Shown here piece by piece: positions 20,144 through 28,881 of a stretch of DNA of 64,000 nt. Position numbers and translations under genes: made by a program. Position 1 is the stretch's first letter. The number at the start of each line of letters is the position of its first letter. The notes beneath the pieces were generated by a model, which saw only the letters and a list, made by a program, of their open reading frames with translations, was not told where the DNA came from and searched no databases. Source of the stretch: Acidobacteriota bacterium (GTDB taxonomy: Bacteria > Acidobacteriota > Terriglobia > Acidiferrales > UBA7541); assembly GCA_021812285.1 (NCBI GenBank), contig JAKAOH010000001.1, positions 21,299 through 85,298 on the forward strand, in the 5' to 3' direction.

Positions 20144-20159
20144 AGCAATTGGCGTTCCA
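20144..20159 (-). promoter_or_regulatory. Sigma54 (RpoN) -24/-12 promoter upstream of the TPR lipoprotein gene
   Basis: Minus strand TGGAACGCCAATTGCT versus consensus TGGCACGN4TTGCW: one mismatch, GG-N10-GC spacing exact; about 80 nt upstream of the ATG at 20063. Confidence 0.65.
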
Positions 20160-20360
20160 CGATCGGCGGAGGATCCCTACTTGTAGAAGAACGCTTTGGC
20201 TGAGGGGCAGGTGCGCGGCGCACCGCAGGTTCCTGCAACGGGCTGGGTAGAAAACGGAAATACTTTTCCACTTTGTGGCTTGCGTTCACCCTGGGCGAGG
20301 ATGATCGCGAAAACGAGCGAGGGATGCAATATTCGCCGAAATACATTTCGTGAGCGCCGA

Positions 20361-21029
20361 TCACGGAAGGTACGAATGCAGCAGAGGCAGCACCTGATAG
20401 GCGAAACCGACAATTCGTTGCTGTGCGATCGCCGGCGTTTCCATTTCGCCGATGGGAGTGGCGAAGCGTATCAGCGCACCGTCGGTGCGGTCATCGCGAA
20501 ACGCGCCGGCGACCAGAAAGAACTTGGCCCAGTACTCGCTGGCGACGGGACGGCCCTGCTCCTGAAACCAGTAGAAAACGAGCATGCGATCGAGACCCTT
20601 GGCGATCAGGTAGCGATTCACCGGGAACGATTTTCCGCCGGGAACGGCCAGCGACACCTGGCTCGAAGTGATCGGCGTCCAGCCGCCTCCGGGAAGGCAA
20701 TTTTTAGGAGAGTGCATCGTGTCGCCAGCTCGCTGGCTGGGGAAATAGGCGAGGAAGAGATCAACCGGCTGCGACGAGCCGAGGCGGGAATAGAGGCGCT
20801 CGATAAATTCGCCCGGTCCGAGAACGGCGCGAATATCCCCAGGAATCGGAATCGTCTGGCCGGCCCAGCCTTGAATTTCTCCAGGGAACTTCGCGAGCGG
20901 GCGGCGTTCCGGTACTCGCACGCCGGAACCCCGCAACTGCAAGAAGAGGCCGGTGGCAGCCAGCAAGGCGACCGCCAGCGAGAAACGCAGACGGAAGCCA
21001 AGGCTCGATTTGACGTGGGCATCAGGCAT
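20361..21029 (-). CDS. epsI: Exosortase-associated protein EpsI
   Basis: YFPSQRAGDTMHSPKNCLPGGGWTPI and LVFYWFQEQGRPVASEYWAKF motifs; directly follows the exosortase gene with 8-bp overlap. Confidence 0.9.
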   Translation of the reverse strand: MPDAHVKSSLGFRLRFSLAVALLAATGLFLQLRGSGVRVPERRPLAKFPGEIQGWAGQTIPIPGDIRAVLGPGEFIERLYSRLGSSQPVDLFLAYFPSQRAGDTMHSPKNCLPGGGWTPITSSQVSLAVPGGKSFPVNRYLIAKGLDRMLVFYWFQEQGRPVASEYWAKFFLVAGAFRDDRTDGALIRFATPIGEMETPAIAQQRIVGFAYQVLPLLHSYLP

Positions 21030-21921
21030 AGGAACGGCGAGACGTGACGGCGCGCAAGGCGGCGTGGAACGCGAAGAGCATCAACATCGCCAGCACGAAA
21101 ATCAACCAGCCGGAAAACGCGTGAAAGAAACCGGTGCCTGCGTCGGGACTCCAGAATTGAACCAGGAGTCCAGTTCCCATAATGCGGAGGGCGTTGGCGG
21201 CGATGGCGATCGGCACGGCGGCGGCGACAAGAACGAGCCGGCGCCAGAGGGAGGGTTCGAGAAAGTAGCCGTAAATCACGGCCAGAGAGATGAGGGAAAT
21301 CAACGATCGGATTCCGCTGCAGGCTTCGGCGACCTCGAGCGTGATGGCGGGAAGCTGAATGATATTTCCCTCGCGCAGCACTGGAACGCCCAAAAGCGCG
21401 AGAAACCAACTGGCCATGCGCGAGGCGTGAATCTGCAAGGGAAGCGTGATTTGCGCGTAGAGAATGGCCGGGATGGGAATCATCAGAAAAAGGAAGGCGA
21501 TCGGAAAGAGAAGTTCGCGAAGCCAACGCCAGCCGCAAAAATAGAGCGTGAGACTGGCGAGCAAGAACACGAACGAACTGCGCATAAGGAAGAATTCCGC
21601 GCCCACCTTTCCGACGACGAGAACGCCGAGGGACGCCGCGATTGCCGGCAATCCCCACCAGGTGGGCAGGAGCGGCAAGCGCGAGAGAGCAGCCCTTTTC
21701 CGCCAGACGAGAAAACCCGAAAACAAGGGCACCAGAAATCCGTGGGAATAATTCGGATCGTTCATCCAGTCGCCGACAAGCGAAACGAGGATTCCACCGT
21801 AAAGGATGCCCACGAGCAGGGCCAGAATCCCGAGAGCCAAAGCGATGTTTGCGGAGACGGAGACAGTCCTCGCTCGAGCCGGGTGTGTTTCGCTCGACGG
21901 TGAGGCGACACAATCTCCCAT
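21022..21921 (-). CDS. xrtA: Exosortase (EpsH/XrtA type)
   Basis: Multi-TM protein with EACSGIRSLI (Cys), ANALRI (Arg) and FFHAFSGW (His) catalytic motifs. Confidence 0.93.
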   Translation of the reverse strand: MGDCVASPSSETHPARARTVSVSANIALALGILALLVGILYGGILVSLVGDWMNDPNYSHGFLVPLFSGFLVWRKRAALSRLPLLPTWWGLPAIAASLGVLVVGKVGAEFFLMRSSFVFLLASLTLYFCGWRWLRELLFPIAFLFLMIPIPAILYAQITLPLQIHASRMASWFLALLGVPVLREGNIIQLPAITLEVAEACSGIRSLISLISLAVIYGYFLEPSLWRRLVLVAAAVPIAIAANALRIMGTGLLVQFWSPDAGTGFFHAFSGWLIFVLAMLMLFAFHAALRAVTSRRSYA

Positions 21922-22240
21922 CCGAACACCTCCCGTTGGAGTCTGTGGTGCAAATTGTCTGCCAGCTTTCCATGGCAGCCGCGAAGCAGAGCGGCGAAGT
22001 GAGGCTAACCTTCGACTCGACAGCGTATTCCAGAGGAAATCGTGAGAAGCGAGCGGGGCTTTCGGCGACCGGTGCGAGCGCGACGGGAAGGAAGCGATGC
22101 GGCAAAGTTAGGAAAACGATTGCCACTTTGCTGAATCGGGCGTGGATTCCGAGAGGCGGCAATTGGAGGCGGGCGCTTCGCGATGAGACGGACCCAACTG
22201 GTTGAGAAAGAAGCTGTAAGACGGCGAAGCGGGCAAGGCT

Positions 22241-23260
22241 TTGGCAATGGCCGTTTTCGTGCACGGCTGCAGGAAAGAATCAACGGCAACGCCGATGAAC
22301 GAAAACGAAACGTTTTTTTCACGCCCAGAACCGAGGCCGACACGCGAACCTGCAAGGCCGGCGTTTCTCGCTTCGCTCAGCCCGGCGATGCGCGAACTTG
22401 ATCGCGCCATCAGCGATGTGGCGCGCGGCGACCTGCCAGTGCTGCTGTTGGGAGAACGAGGGACGGGGAAGGAAATCGTCGCGCGCGAGATCCATCGGCG
22501 GCACGCCGAGGTGAATGCGACGTTTCTGAAGGCGCGCTGCGCGGAGTTGACGCCGCGGCTGATAGACGGGCTTTTGGATGAACCCGGGCGATTTGCGGAC
22601 GCGCCGGCGACGATTTTTCTGGACGAAATCGGCGAGTTGAGTCCAGCGTGCCAGGCCGCGCTGGCGGAAGCGATAGCGAACGCCGACGGGAACGGACACG
22701 TGCGGAACGGACGGGCGCGATTGATCTCCGCGACGAGCCGGAACATCGAGGAAGAGATCCGAAAACAGCATTTTCGCGAAGAGCTTCTCTATCGGCTGAA
22801 CGGCGTGTGCCTGCGCGTTCCTCCCCTGCGGCACCGCAAGGAAGACATCCCGGCATTTCTCGATTTCTTTCTGAAGCGCGACGCCGGAGAGTTGGGCATC
22901 GCGCCTGCCGAGGTGCAGGGGAAGACGATCGCGGCACTGCTGCGGCATTCTTGGCCAGGAAACGTTCGCGAGTTGGAAGAGGTGGCGCGGAAGATTCTGC
23001 TTTCCGACGAGCGCAGCGCGGTGGCGGGACTCGACTGCTTGCGGGCGAGCGTGGCGGACGGAGGCGACGGGGGTGCGGCGCTGCCGCTGAAGGAAGCGGC
23101 GCGGAACGCTTCGCGGCAAGTGGAGCGGGAACTGATCCTGAAGACGCTTTCGCGAACGCGCTGGAACCGGAAACGGGCGGCGCGCGAACTCGGCATCAGC
23201 TACAAGGCGCTTCTGTACAAGCTGAAGCAGATTGCTTTTGACGACCACGGGGAACTTTAG
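22241..23260 (+). CDS. AAA+ bEBP-like regulator with Fis-type HTH, no receiver domain, GAFTGA loop absent
   Basis: GERGTGKE Walker A, TIFLDEIGEL Walker B, SATSRNIEEE, WPGNVRELEEVARK, C-terminal RWNRKRAARELGISYKALLYKLKQ; start may be ATG near 22295. Confidence 0.9.
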   Translation: MAMAVFVHGCRKESTATPMNENETFFSRPEPRPTREPARPAFLASLSPAMRELDRAISDVARGDLPVLLLGERGTGKEIVAREIHRRHAEVNATFLKARCAELTPRLIDGLLDEPGRFADAPATIFLDEIGELSPACQAALAEAIANADGNGHVRNGRARLISATSRNIEEEIRKQHFREELLYRLNGVCLRVPPLRHRKEDIPAFLDFFLKRDAGELGIAPAEVQGKTIAALLRHSWPGNVRELEEVARKILLSDERSAVAGLDCLRASVADGGDGGAALPLKEAARNASRQVERELILKTLSRTRWNRKRAARELGISYKALLYKLKQIAFDDHGEL

Positions 23261-23275
23261 GACGAGGGAGGGCCT

Positions 23276-23911
23276 ATGAATATCCGATTTGGAAAGCGAG
23301 CATCTCTTTGTTGCGTTCTCCTTCTGTTTTTCACGCTTCCCGTGGTGAGCCAAAAAAAGGCGGCCAACTCACACGACGAAACCGCCAAGTCGTCCGTCCA
23401 AAACCATCCCGCTCCGGCGACCACCGATCCGAAATACGTCATCGGGCCGCAGGACGTACTCGATATCAACGTCTGGAACCAATCGAACATTTCGCGGACG
23501 GTGCCGGTGCGCCCAGACGGGAAGATTTCGTTGCCGCTGCTGGACGACGTAATGGCGGCGGGACTGACGCCGGAGCAACTGGGCGAGAAGATCACCCGGG
23601 ATCTGCGGAAGTATCTGGAGAATCCGCAAGTGACGGTGATCGTGACGGCGATCAATAGCCAACGCATTTTCATTGTGGGTGAAGTGGGTCGAGCCGGCAT
23701 TTTGCCCATGCTTCCGAACATGACCGTCTTGCAAGCACTTTCCGAAGCGGGGGGGTTTTCGCCATTCGCGAAACTATCGGGCATTTACGTTCTGCGGAAT
23801 GAGAACGGGCACCAGGTGAAGTTCCCCTTCGATTACAAGAAGGTTATCAAGGGAGAACAGGCGCAAGAGAACCTGGTGTTGCAGCCGGGCGACACAATCG
23901 TCGTTCCATGA
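23276..23911 (+). CDS. Polysaccharide export protein (Wza/KpsD-like, SLBB)
   Basis: YVIGPQDVLDINVWNQSNISRTVPVRPDGKISLPLLDDVMAAGLTPEQL; IFIVGEVGRAG; LQPGDTIVVP. Confidence 0.93.
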   Translation: MNIRFGKRASLCCVLLLFFTLPVVSQKKAANSHDETAKSSVQNHPAPATTDPKYVIGPQDVLDINVWNQSNISRTVPVRPDGKISLPLLDDVMAAGLTPEQLGEKITRDLRKYLENPQVTVIVTAINSQRIFIVGEVGRAGILPMLPNMTVLQALSEAGGFSPFAKLSGIYVLRNENGHQVKFPFDYKKVIKGEQAQENLVLQPGDTIVVP

Positions 23912-23921
23912 GGCATCAGCC

Positions 23922-25430
23922 ATGAAGAGACCAGTGTTTATCGCCGTCTTGCTTGCTGGGGCGCTCCTGCTGTGCGCGTCGGCGGGGTGGGCGCAACAGC
24001 AGCAGGGACAAACGCAGACGTCCGGCCAGCAAAACCAGCAAGGAGCGACGGGACAAAGCGGAACGGCGCCGCCGACGACCGTGACGCCGACGCCCCCCGG
24101 ACAAAATTCGACTCAGCAAGGGGAAACCGTCCAGAGCCAGACATCGAATTCGGCCTCGGGCACTGCCGCAACTACCCCTCCGCTTACCGGGGCGGAGCAA
24201 TACACCCTTAGCCGGATGGGTGCGGGACACAGCTATGTGATTCCATCGTTACAATTCGCGCAGAGCGTGAGCACGTATGGAACGGGAGCCTTCGGGACGT
24301 CCACGGTTGACTCCGTCAGCACGCTCAGCGGCAGCCTTGACCTGAATTACCTGTGGGGCAAATACGCATTCAGCGCGCGATACGACGGAACCGGTTTTGT
24401 GTACAACCAACAGTCGCAGTACAACAATTCGGCGCACCTGTTGACGTTGTCGCAACGGGTGATGGGGAGGCGATCTTTGTTTCTGTTTAGCGATGCGGTG
24501 TCGTACCTGCCGGAAGCGTCCTTCGGCTACTCCCGTTTCAACGGCACAGGTTCCAATATCTACAGCTATGGGGGTTTGTTCGGTTCTGGCATCTCCAATA
24601 TCGATACAAGTTTTCTTCCCAGTCAATCCATTTTAACCGGGTCTTCCTCTCGGGTCAGCAATTCGGTTGTCGGTCAGTATGATTACCTCCTGAGTCCGCT
24701 ATCCACGCTGACGCTGACAGGAGCATATTCTCTGCTTCGATTCCCTTCTTCCGATTACTTCGATAGTGACGATATTATTGCTCAGCTGGGTTACAACCGT
24801 AGTCTAACGGCAAAAAATAGTATGGCAGTGTCTTACCAGGCCAGTTTTTTTCGTTATAGCCAGGGTCTGGGCAACTTTACCGACCACGTTGTAGAAATAA
24901 CTTTTCGTCGCGCCCTTTCGAATCGCATGGGTGTGCAAATCGGCGCAGGACCGCAGGCCAATATATTCAGCAACGGCGCCAGCGGGCAGGATGCCAAATT
25001 CGGGTGGGCGATGAATTCCGAGTTGACGTATTCCTTCCGTCGTTATCAGTTCGCGGCATCGTATCACCATTATACGAACGGCGGTTCGGGCGTCTATCAG
25101 GGAGCCACGACAGACTACGTGGACGCTGATGTCGGGACCCCGCTATCCCATATGTGGACGCTAAACGTTGATCTCGGATACGCCCGTAACTCAAACTTGC
25201 AACAGAACTCCTCCAACAACACACGCGTGTACAACGCATGGTACGGCACCGTCAATCTGCAGCGTCTCCTGAATCGGTGGATGACCATGTTTCTCAGCTA
25301 CAACCTGCAGCAACAGCTTGCGCCGGCGTTCACCTGCGTAGGCTCAACATGCGGAACCTTTTACACACAGCAGTACTTTTCGTTCGGTCTTAACTGGCAC
25401 CCGAGTCGAATGAGCGAAGAAGCCTACTAA
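23922..25430 (+). CDS. Outer-membrane beta-barrel protein of the exosortase/EPS locus
   Basis: Signal peptide, low-complexity Q/T/S-rich linker, alternating aromatic beta-strand pattern, C-terminal FGLNWHPSRMSEEAY. Confidence 0.75.
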   Translation: MKRPVFIAVLLAGALLLCASAGWAQQQQGQTQTSGQQNQQGATGQSGTAPPTTVTPTPPGQNSTQQGETVQSQTSNSASGTAATTPPLTGAEQYTLSRMGAGHSYVIPSLQFAQSVSTYGTGAFGTSTVDSVSTLSGSLDLNYLWGKYAFSARYDGTGFVYNQQSQYNNSAHLLTLSQRVMGRRSLFLFSDAVSYLPEASFGYSRFNGTGSNIYSYGGLFGSGISNIDTSFLPSQSILTGSSSRVSNSVVGQYDYLLSPLSTLTLTGAYSLLRFPSSDYFDSDDIIAQLGYNRSLTAKNSMAVSYQASFFRYSQGLGNFTDHVVEITFRRALSNRMGVQIGAGPQANIFSNGASGQDAKFGWAMNSELTYSFRRYQFAASYHHYTNGGSGVYQGATTDYVDADVGTPLSHMWTLNVDLGYARNSNLQQNSSNNTRVYNAWYGTVNLQRLLNRWMTMFLSYNLQQQLAPAFTCVGSTCGTFYTQQYFSFGLNWHPSRMSEEAY

Positions 25431-25448
25431 AACGCGTGAGAGGATAGG

Positions 25449-26987
25449 ATGTTGGGACATCGCGAACTGACAGTTGACGACTATTTGGATATTCTCCGCC
25501 GGCGCTATTGGATTTTGTTGATCACGGTGATTATAGGCGCGGCTGGCCTGTATCTCCTCTCGCGAATACTGCCAAATCAGTACGAATCACGGACAATCGT
25601 GTTGGTGCAACAACCCAAGGTGGGCAAGCAATTCGTTGCCCCAGTCGTGAACGAGCAGATCAACCAGCGCTTGGAAAGCATGCGTGAACAGGTTCTCAGC
25701 ACCGGCCAACTCGTGCCCATTGTTGAAGAAAATCACCTCTTCTCCAAGGAGATGCCGGCCGCTACAGTTGCCGCTCGTGCGCTCCGGTTGCGCAAGGCCA
25801 TAACCGTGACGCCCGTTCAGCCGATGGTGGACTCGCCCTGGGCGGGAATCCCCGGGTTCATGATCGCGGTCACCTTGAACAATCCAGCTGTGGCGCAACA
25901 GGTATGTGCGGAAATCGCCTCACAATTCATCGGCGAGAACGCGCGTTGGCGCTCTCAGGTTGCCCAGGACACCACGGAGTTTCTATCGAAGCAAATTGAC
26001 GAAGCCAAAAGCGCGCTTGACGAGCAGGATGCGAAGCTGACGGCTTTCAAGATGCGTTACCTAGGCAGGCTTCCTGACGAAGTGGAAACCAATATGCACT
26101 TGCTGGCCTCCTACAACTCCCAACTCGCCGCCGCGACGGATTCTCTCAATCGAATACAGCAGGACAAGGTCTACCTCGAATCGCAGTTGAACCAGCAATT
26201 GGCCGCGTGGAAAGCCACCCGTTCGGGAAGCAACCTATTGATTCTAGAGCAGCAGCTCGCTGACTTGCGAAACAAGCTGGTATTGATGCGAGCGCAATAC
26301 ACAGACGATTACCCGGATGTCATAAAACTCAAGCAGAACATTGCCCATTTGGAGAGAAAGGTAAGCGAGGCGAAAGCCGAGACGTCGTGGAGCACGGCGG
26401 CAGGCAAGGCAGAAGGGCCTGCCTACGCCGAGCCTCCTCAGATTCAGCAGCTACGCGGACAATTGCGTCAGTACAACGAGACCATTCGGGAGAAAACGAA
26501 AGAACAAGCCACTCTTCAAAGGGAGATTCAAGACTACCAGTCTCGGGTGCAATTGAGCCCACTGATTGAAGAACAATTCACCGAATTGACGCGGAACTAT
26601 CAAACAGCGCTCGAATTCTATCGGAACCTCTTGACCAAAAAGGCCCAAGCGGACATGGGAGCTGACCTGGAGCGGCGTCAACAGGGCGAAGATTTTCGCG
26701 TCATCGATCCTGCCACCTTTCCTGCCGCACCGTCTTTTCCAAATCCCCTGCTCTTTGCAGGCGGAGGGGCATTCGGAGGGCTGTGTCTGGGGATCGCGAT
26801 AGCTCTTTGGCTGGAGTTGCGTGACAAGCTCATTCGGACCGAGCGCGACGTGGAATTCTATCTCGATGTGCCAACGCTGGCGCTGGTGCCGATGTTGGGC
26901 AAGACGCGGCACGGGGAAGGCTGGCGGCGAATTCCGCGATTGCCGTCAAGAGAGACGGCAGCAAACGCAAGAGCACTTGACGTATAG
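25449..26987 (+). CDS. Wzz/Wzc-type polysaccharide chain-length determinant protein
   Basis: LTVDDYLDILRRRYWILLITVIIGAAGLYLL N-terminus, coiled coil, C-terminal TM FAGGGAFGGLCLGIAIALWLEL. Confidence 0.9.
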   Translation: MLGHRELTVDDYLDILRRRYWILLITVIIGAAGLYLLSRILPNQYESRTIVLVQQPKVGKQFVAPVVNEQINQRLESMREQVLSTGQLVPIVEENHLFSKEMPAATVAARALRLRKAITVTPVQPMVDSPWAGIPGFMIAVTLNNPAVAQQVCAEIASQFIGENARWRSQVAQDTTEFLSKQIDEAKSALDEQDAKLTAFKMRYLGRLPDEVETNMHLLASYNSQLAAATDSLNRIQQDKVYLESQLNQQLAAWKATRSGSNLLILEQQLADLRNKLVLMRAQYTDDYPDVIKLKQNIAHLERKVSEAKAETSWSTAAGKAEGPAYAEPPQIQQLRGQLRQYNETIREKTKEQATLQREIQDYQSRVQLSPLIEEQFTELTRNYQTALEFYRNLLTKKAQADMGADLERRQQGEDFRVIDPATFPAAPSFPNPLLFAGGGAFGGLCLGIAIALWLELRDKLIRTERDVEFYLDVPTLALVPMLGKTRHGEGWRRIPRLPSRETAANARALDV

Positions 26988-26999
26988 GGAAACCAGCCC

Positions 27000-27953
27000 A
27001 TGTTCCAGAATTTTTTTCAACTGCAGGCGAATCCCTTCGGCACAAATCCTGACCCGCGCTACCTGTTTTTGACGCGGGACGCGCAGGAGGCGTTGGCATG
27101 CCTCACCTACGGGATCCAGGCGCGGAAGGGATTCATCGTGCTGACCGGAGAGGTCGGCACGGGGAAGACGACGCTGCTCAACAAGCTGCTCGAGTGGCTG
27201 CACGGGTACCGGATGGCGACAGCGTTCCTCTTCAATTCCTCGCTGACGGTGCCGGAGTTCCTGGATTTCATGATGGCGGATTTCGGCATCGCCTGCGAAT
27301 CGCCATTGAAAAGCCAGATTCTGTTGCGGCTGAACCGGTGGCTGCTGGAGCGCTATCGCGCGGGCGAGGCGGCGGTATTGATCGTGGACGAAGCCCAGAA
27401 CCTTTCCCGGGAAGTGCTCGAGGAAATCCGGCAACTGACGAACCTGGAGACGTCCACGGAGAAGCTGCTGCAGATCGTGCTGTCGGGCCAGCCGGAACTC
27501 GAGGCGATGCTGAAGCAGCCGCAACTACGGCAACTGCGGCAACGGGTGAATCTGCGCGCGACGCTCCACCCGCTGACGATCGAGGAAGCGCGGGGATACG
27601 TGACCGAACGGCTGCGCGTGGCCGGCGCGAATGGGCAGGAGATTTTCGCGCCCGAGGCGATCGAGAAAATGCACGCGTGCTCGTGCGGGATTCCGCGGCT
27701 GATGAACCTGGTAGGCGAGCACGCGCTGATCAGCGCGTTCGCCGACCAGGACAAGCGGATCGAAGCGAGCCGGATCGAACAGGTGGCCTGCGACCTGGGA
27801 CTGAATGAAGCCTGGGCGGGAAGCAGAACGAACCGCATCTCCCTTGCCGAGGAACCCGCGACAGAGGACGTACTGCGCCAACTGGCGGCGGCGGTCGAAC
27901 GGATCCGCGGGACACAGCCGGGCCGGCGCGACCCCCGGGAAAGGACGTCATGA
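27000..27953 (+). CDS. ExeA-like AAA ATPase (XrtA-associated)
   Basis: MFQNFFQLQANPFGTNPDPRYLFLTRDAQEALACLTYGIQARKGFIVLTGEVGTGKTTLLNKLL. Confidence 0.93.
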   Translation: MFQNFFQLQANPFGTNPDPRYLFLTRDAQEALACLTYGIQARKGFIVLTGEVGTGKTTLLNKLLEWLHGYRMATAFLFNSSLTVPEFLDFMMADFGIACESPLKSQILLRLNRWLLERYRAGEAAVLIVDEAQNLSREVLEEIRQLTNLETSTEKLLQIVLSGQPELEAMLKQPQLRQLRQRVNLRATLHPLTIEEARGYVTERLRVAGANGQEIFAPEAIEKMHACSCGIPRLMNLVGEHALISAFADQDKRIEASRIEQVACDLGLNEAWAGSRTNRISLAEEPATEDVLRQLAAAVERIRGTQPGRRDPRERTS

Positions 27954-28870
27954 GCCGAATCCATGAGGCTTTGAAACGAGCCGAGGAAGAGAAAATCGCG
28001 CAGGTACGCGTCGAAACCGCCGAGCCCCGACCGGCAAGCGTACCGGAGATCGAACAGCCGGCGGCGCGAGTGCACGCGACGGAAACCGCAGTTGCCCTGG
28101 CGGGCAACGGATTCGCGCTCGAGACGTTGACGTTCGAAGGACTGGCCGGGCGCTGCCAGCAACCCGCATGGAATCCCGACACGAAAACGATGCTGTTCTT
28201 CCGGAAGGACAACCACCAATACGACGCGGAGATTTTCCGGACGCTGCGTTCGCGGCTTTATCGGGCGCGCGACAACGGCTCGCTGCGGAAGCTCCTGGTG
28301 ACGAGCACGCTGCCGGGCGAGGGGAAATCGTTCATCGCGGCGAACCTGGCGCAGGTGATTGCGCAGCAGCACGGGCGGCGGGCGCTGCTGGTGGATGCGG
28401 ACCTGCGGGCGCCACGCCTGCACGCGGTTCTGGGCGCGCCGCAGACGCCGGGCCTGGCCGAATTCCTTCGTGGTGAAGCGGACGAGGCGACGGCGATACA
28501 GAAGGGGCCGCACAACGACCTGTTCTGCCTTCCGAGCGGAAACCTGCCGGCGAATCCGGTCGAATTGATCAGCAATGGGCGGCTGACTCGGCTGCTGGAC
28601 CGGATGGCTTCGATTTTCGACTGGGTGATCGTGGATTCGCCGCCGATGGTTCCGGTTTCCGACGCGAGCCTGCTGGCGAATTTGTGCGACGGAGTGCTGC
28701 TGGTGGTGAAGGCGGCGGCGACTCCGTTTGACTTGGCGCAGAAAGCGCGCGCTGAATTCGGAGACACACCGGTGGTGGGCGTGGTGCTGAACGGAGTGCG
28801 GCGCGGCTCGGGCTACGGAGCGGAATACTACAGCTACTACGGATACCCATCCGAAGAACACAAGGGATAG
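27950..28870 (+). CDS. CpsD/CapB-type tyrosine-protein kinase
   Basis: LLVTSTLPGEGKSFIAANLAQVIAQ, ALLVDADLRAPRLH, DWVIVDSPP, C-terminal Tyr cluster GYGAEYYSYYGYP. Confidence 0.93.
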   Translation: MSRIHEALKRAEEEKIAQVRVETAEPRPASVPEIEQPAARVHATETAVALAGNGFALETLTFEGLAGRCQQPAWNPDTKTMLFFRKDNHQYDAEIFRTLRSRLYRARDNGSLRKLLVTSTLPGEGKSFIAANLAQVIAQQHGRRALLVDADLRAPRLHAVLGAPQTPGLAEFLRGEADEATAIQKGPHNDLFCLPSGNLPANPVELISNGRLTRLLDRMASIFDWVIVDSPPMVPVSDASLLANLCDGVLLVVKAAATPFDLAQKARAEFGDTPVVGVVLNGVRRGSGYGAEYYSYYGYPSEEHKG

Positions 28871-28881
28871 TTGGTCGAATC

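Noticed and set aside
20618-22264. 548-aa minus-strand ORF overlapping exosortase/EpsI
   Set aside because: Different frame from the exosortase and EpsI, whose catalytic motifs are clear; composition is that of a shadow ORF
27353-28861. 502-aa minus-strand ORF
   Set aside because: Antisense shadow of the ExeA-like and CpsD-like genes
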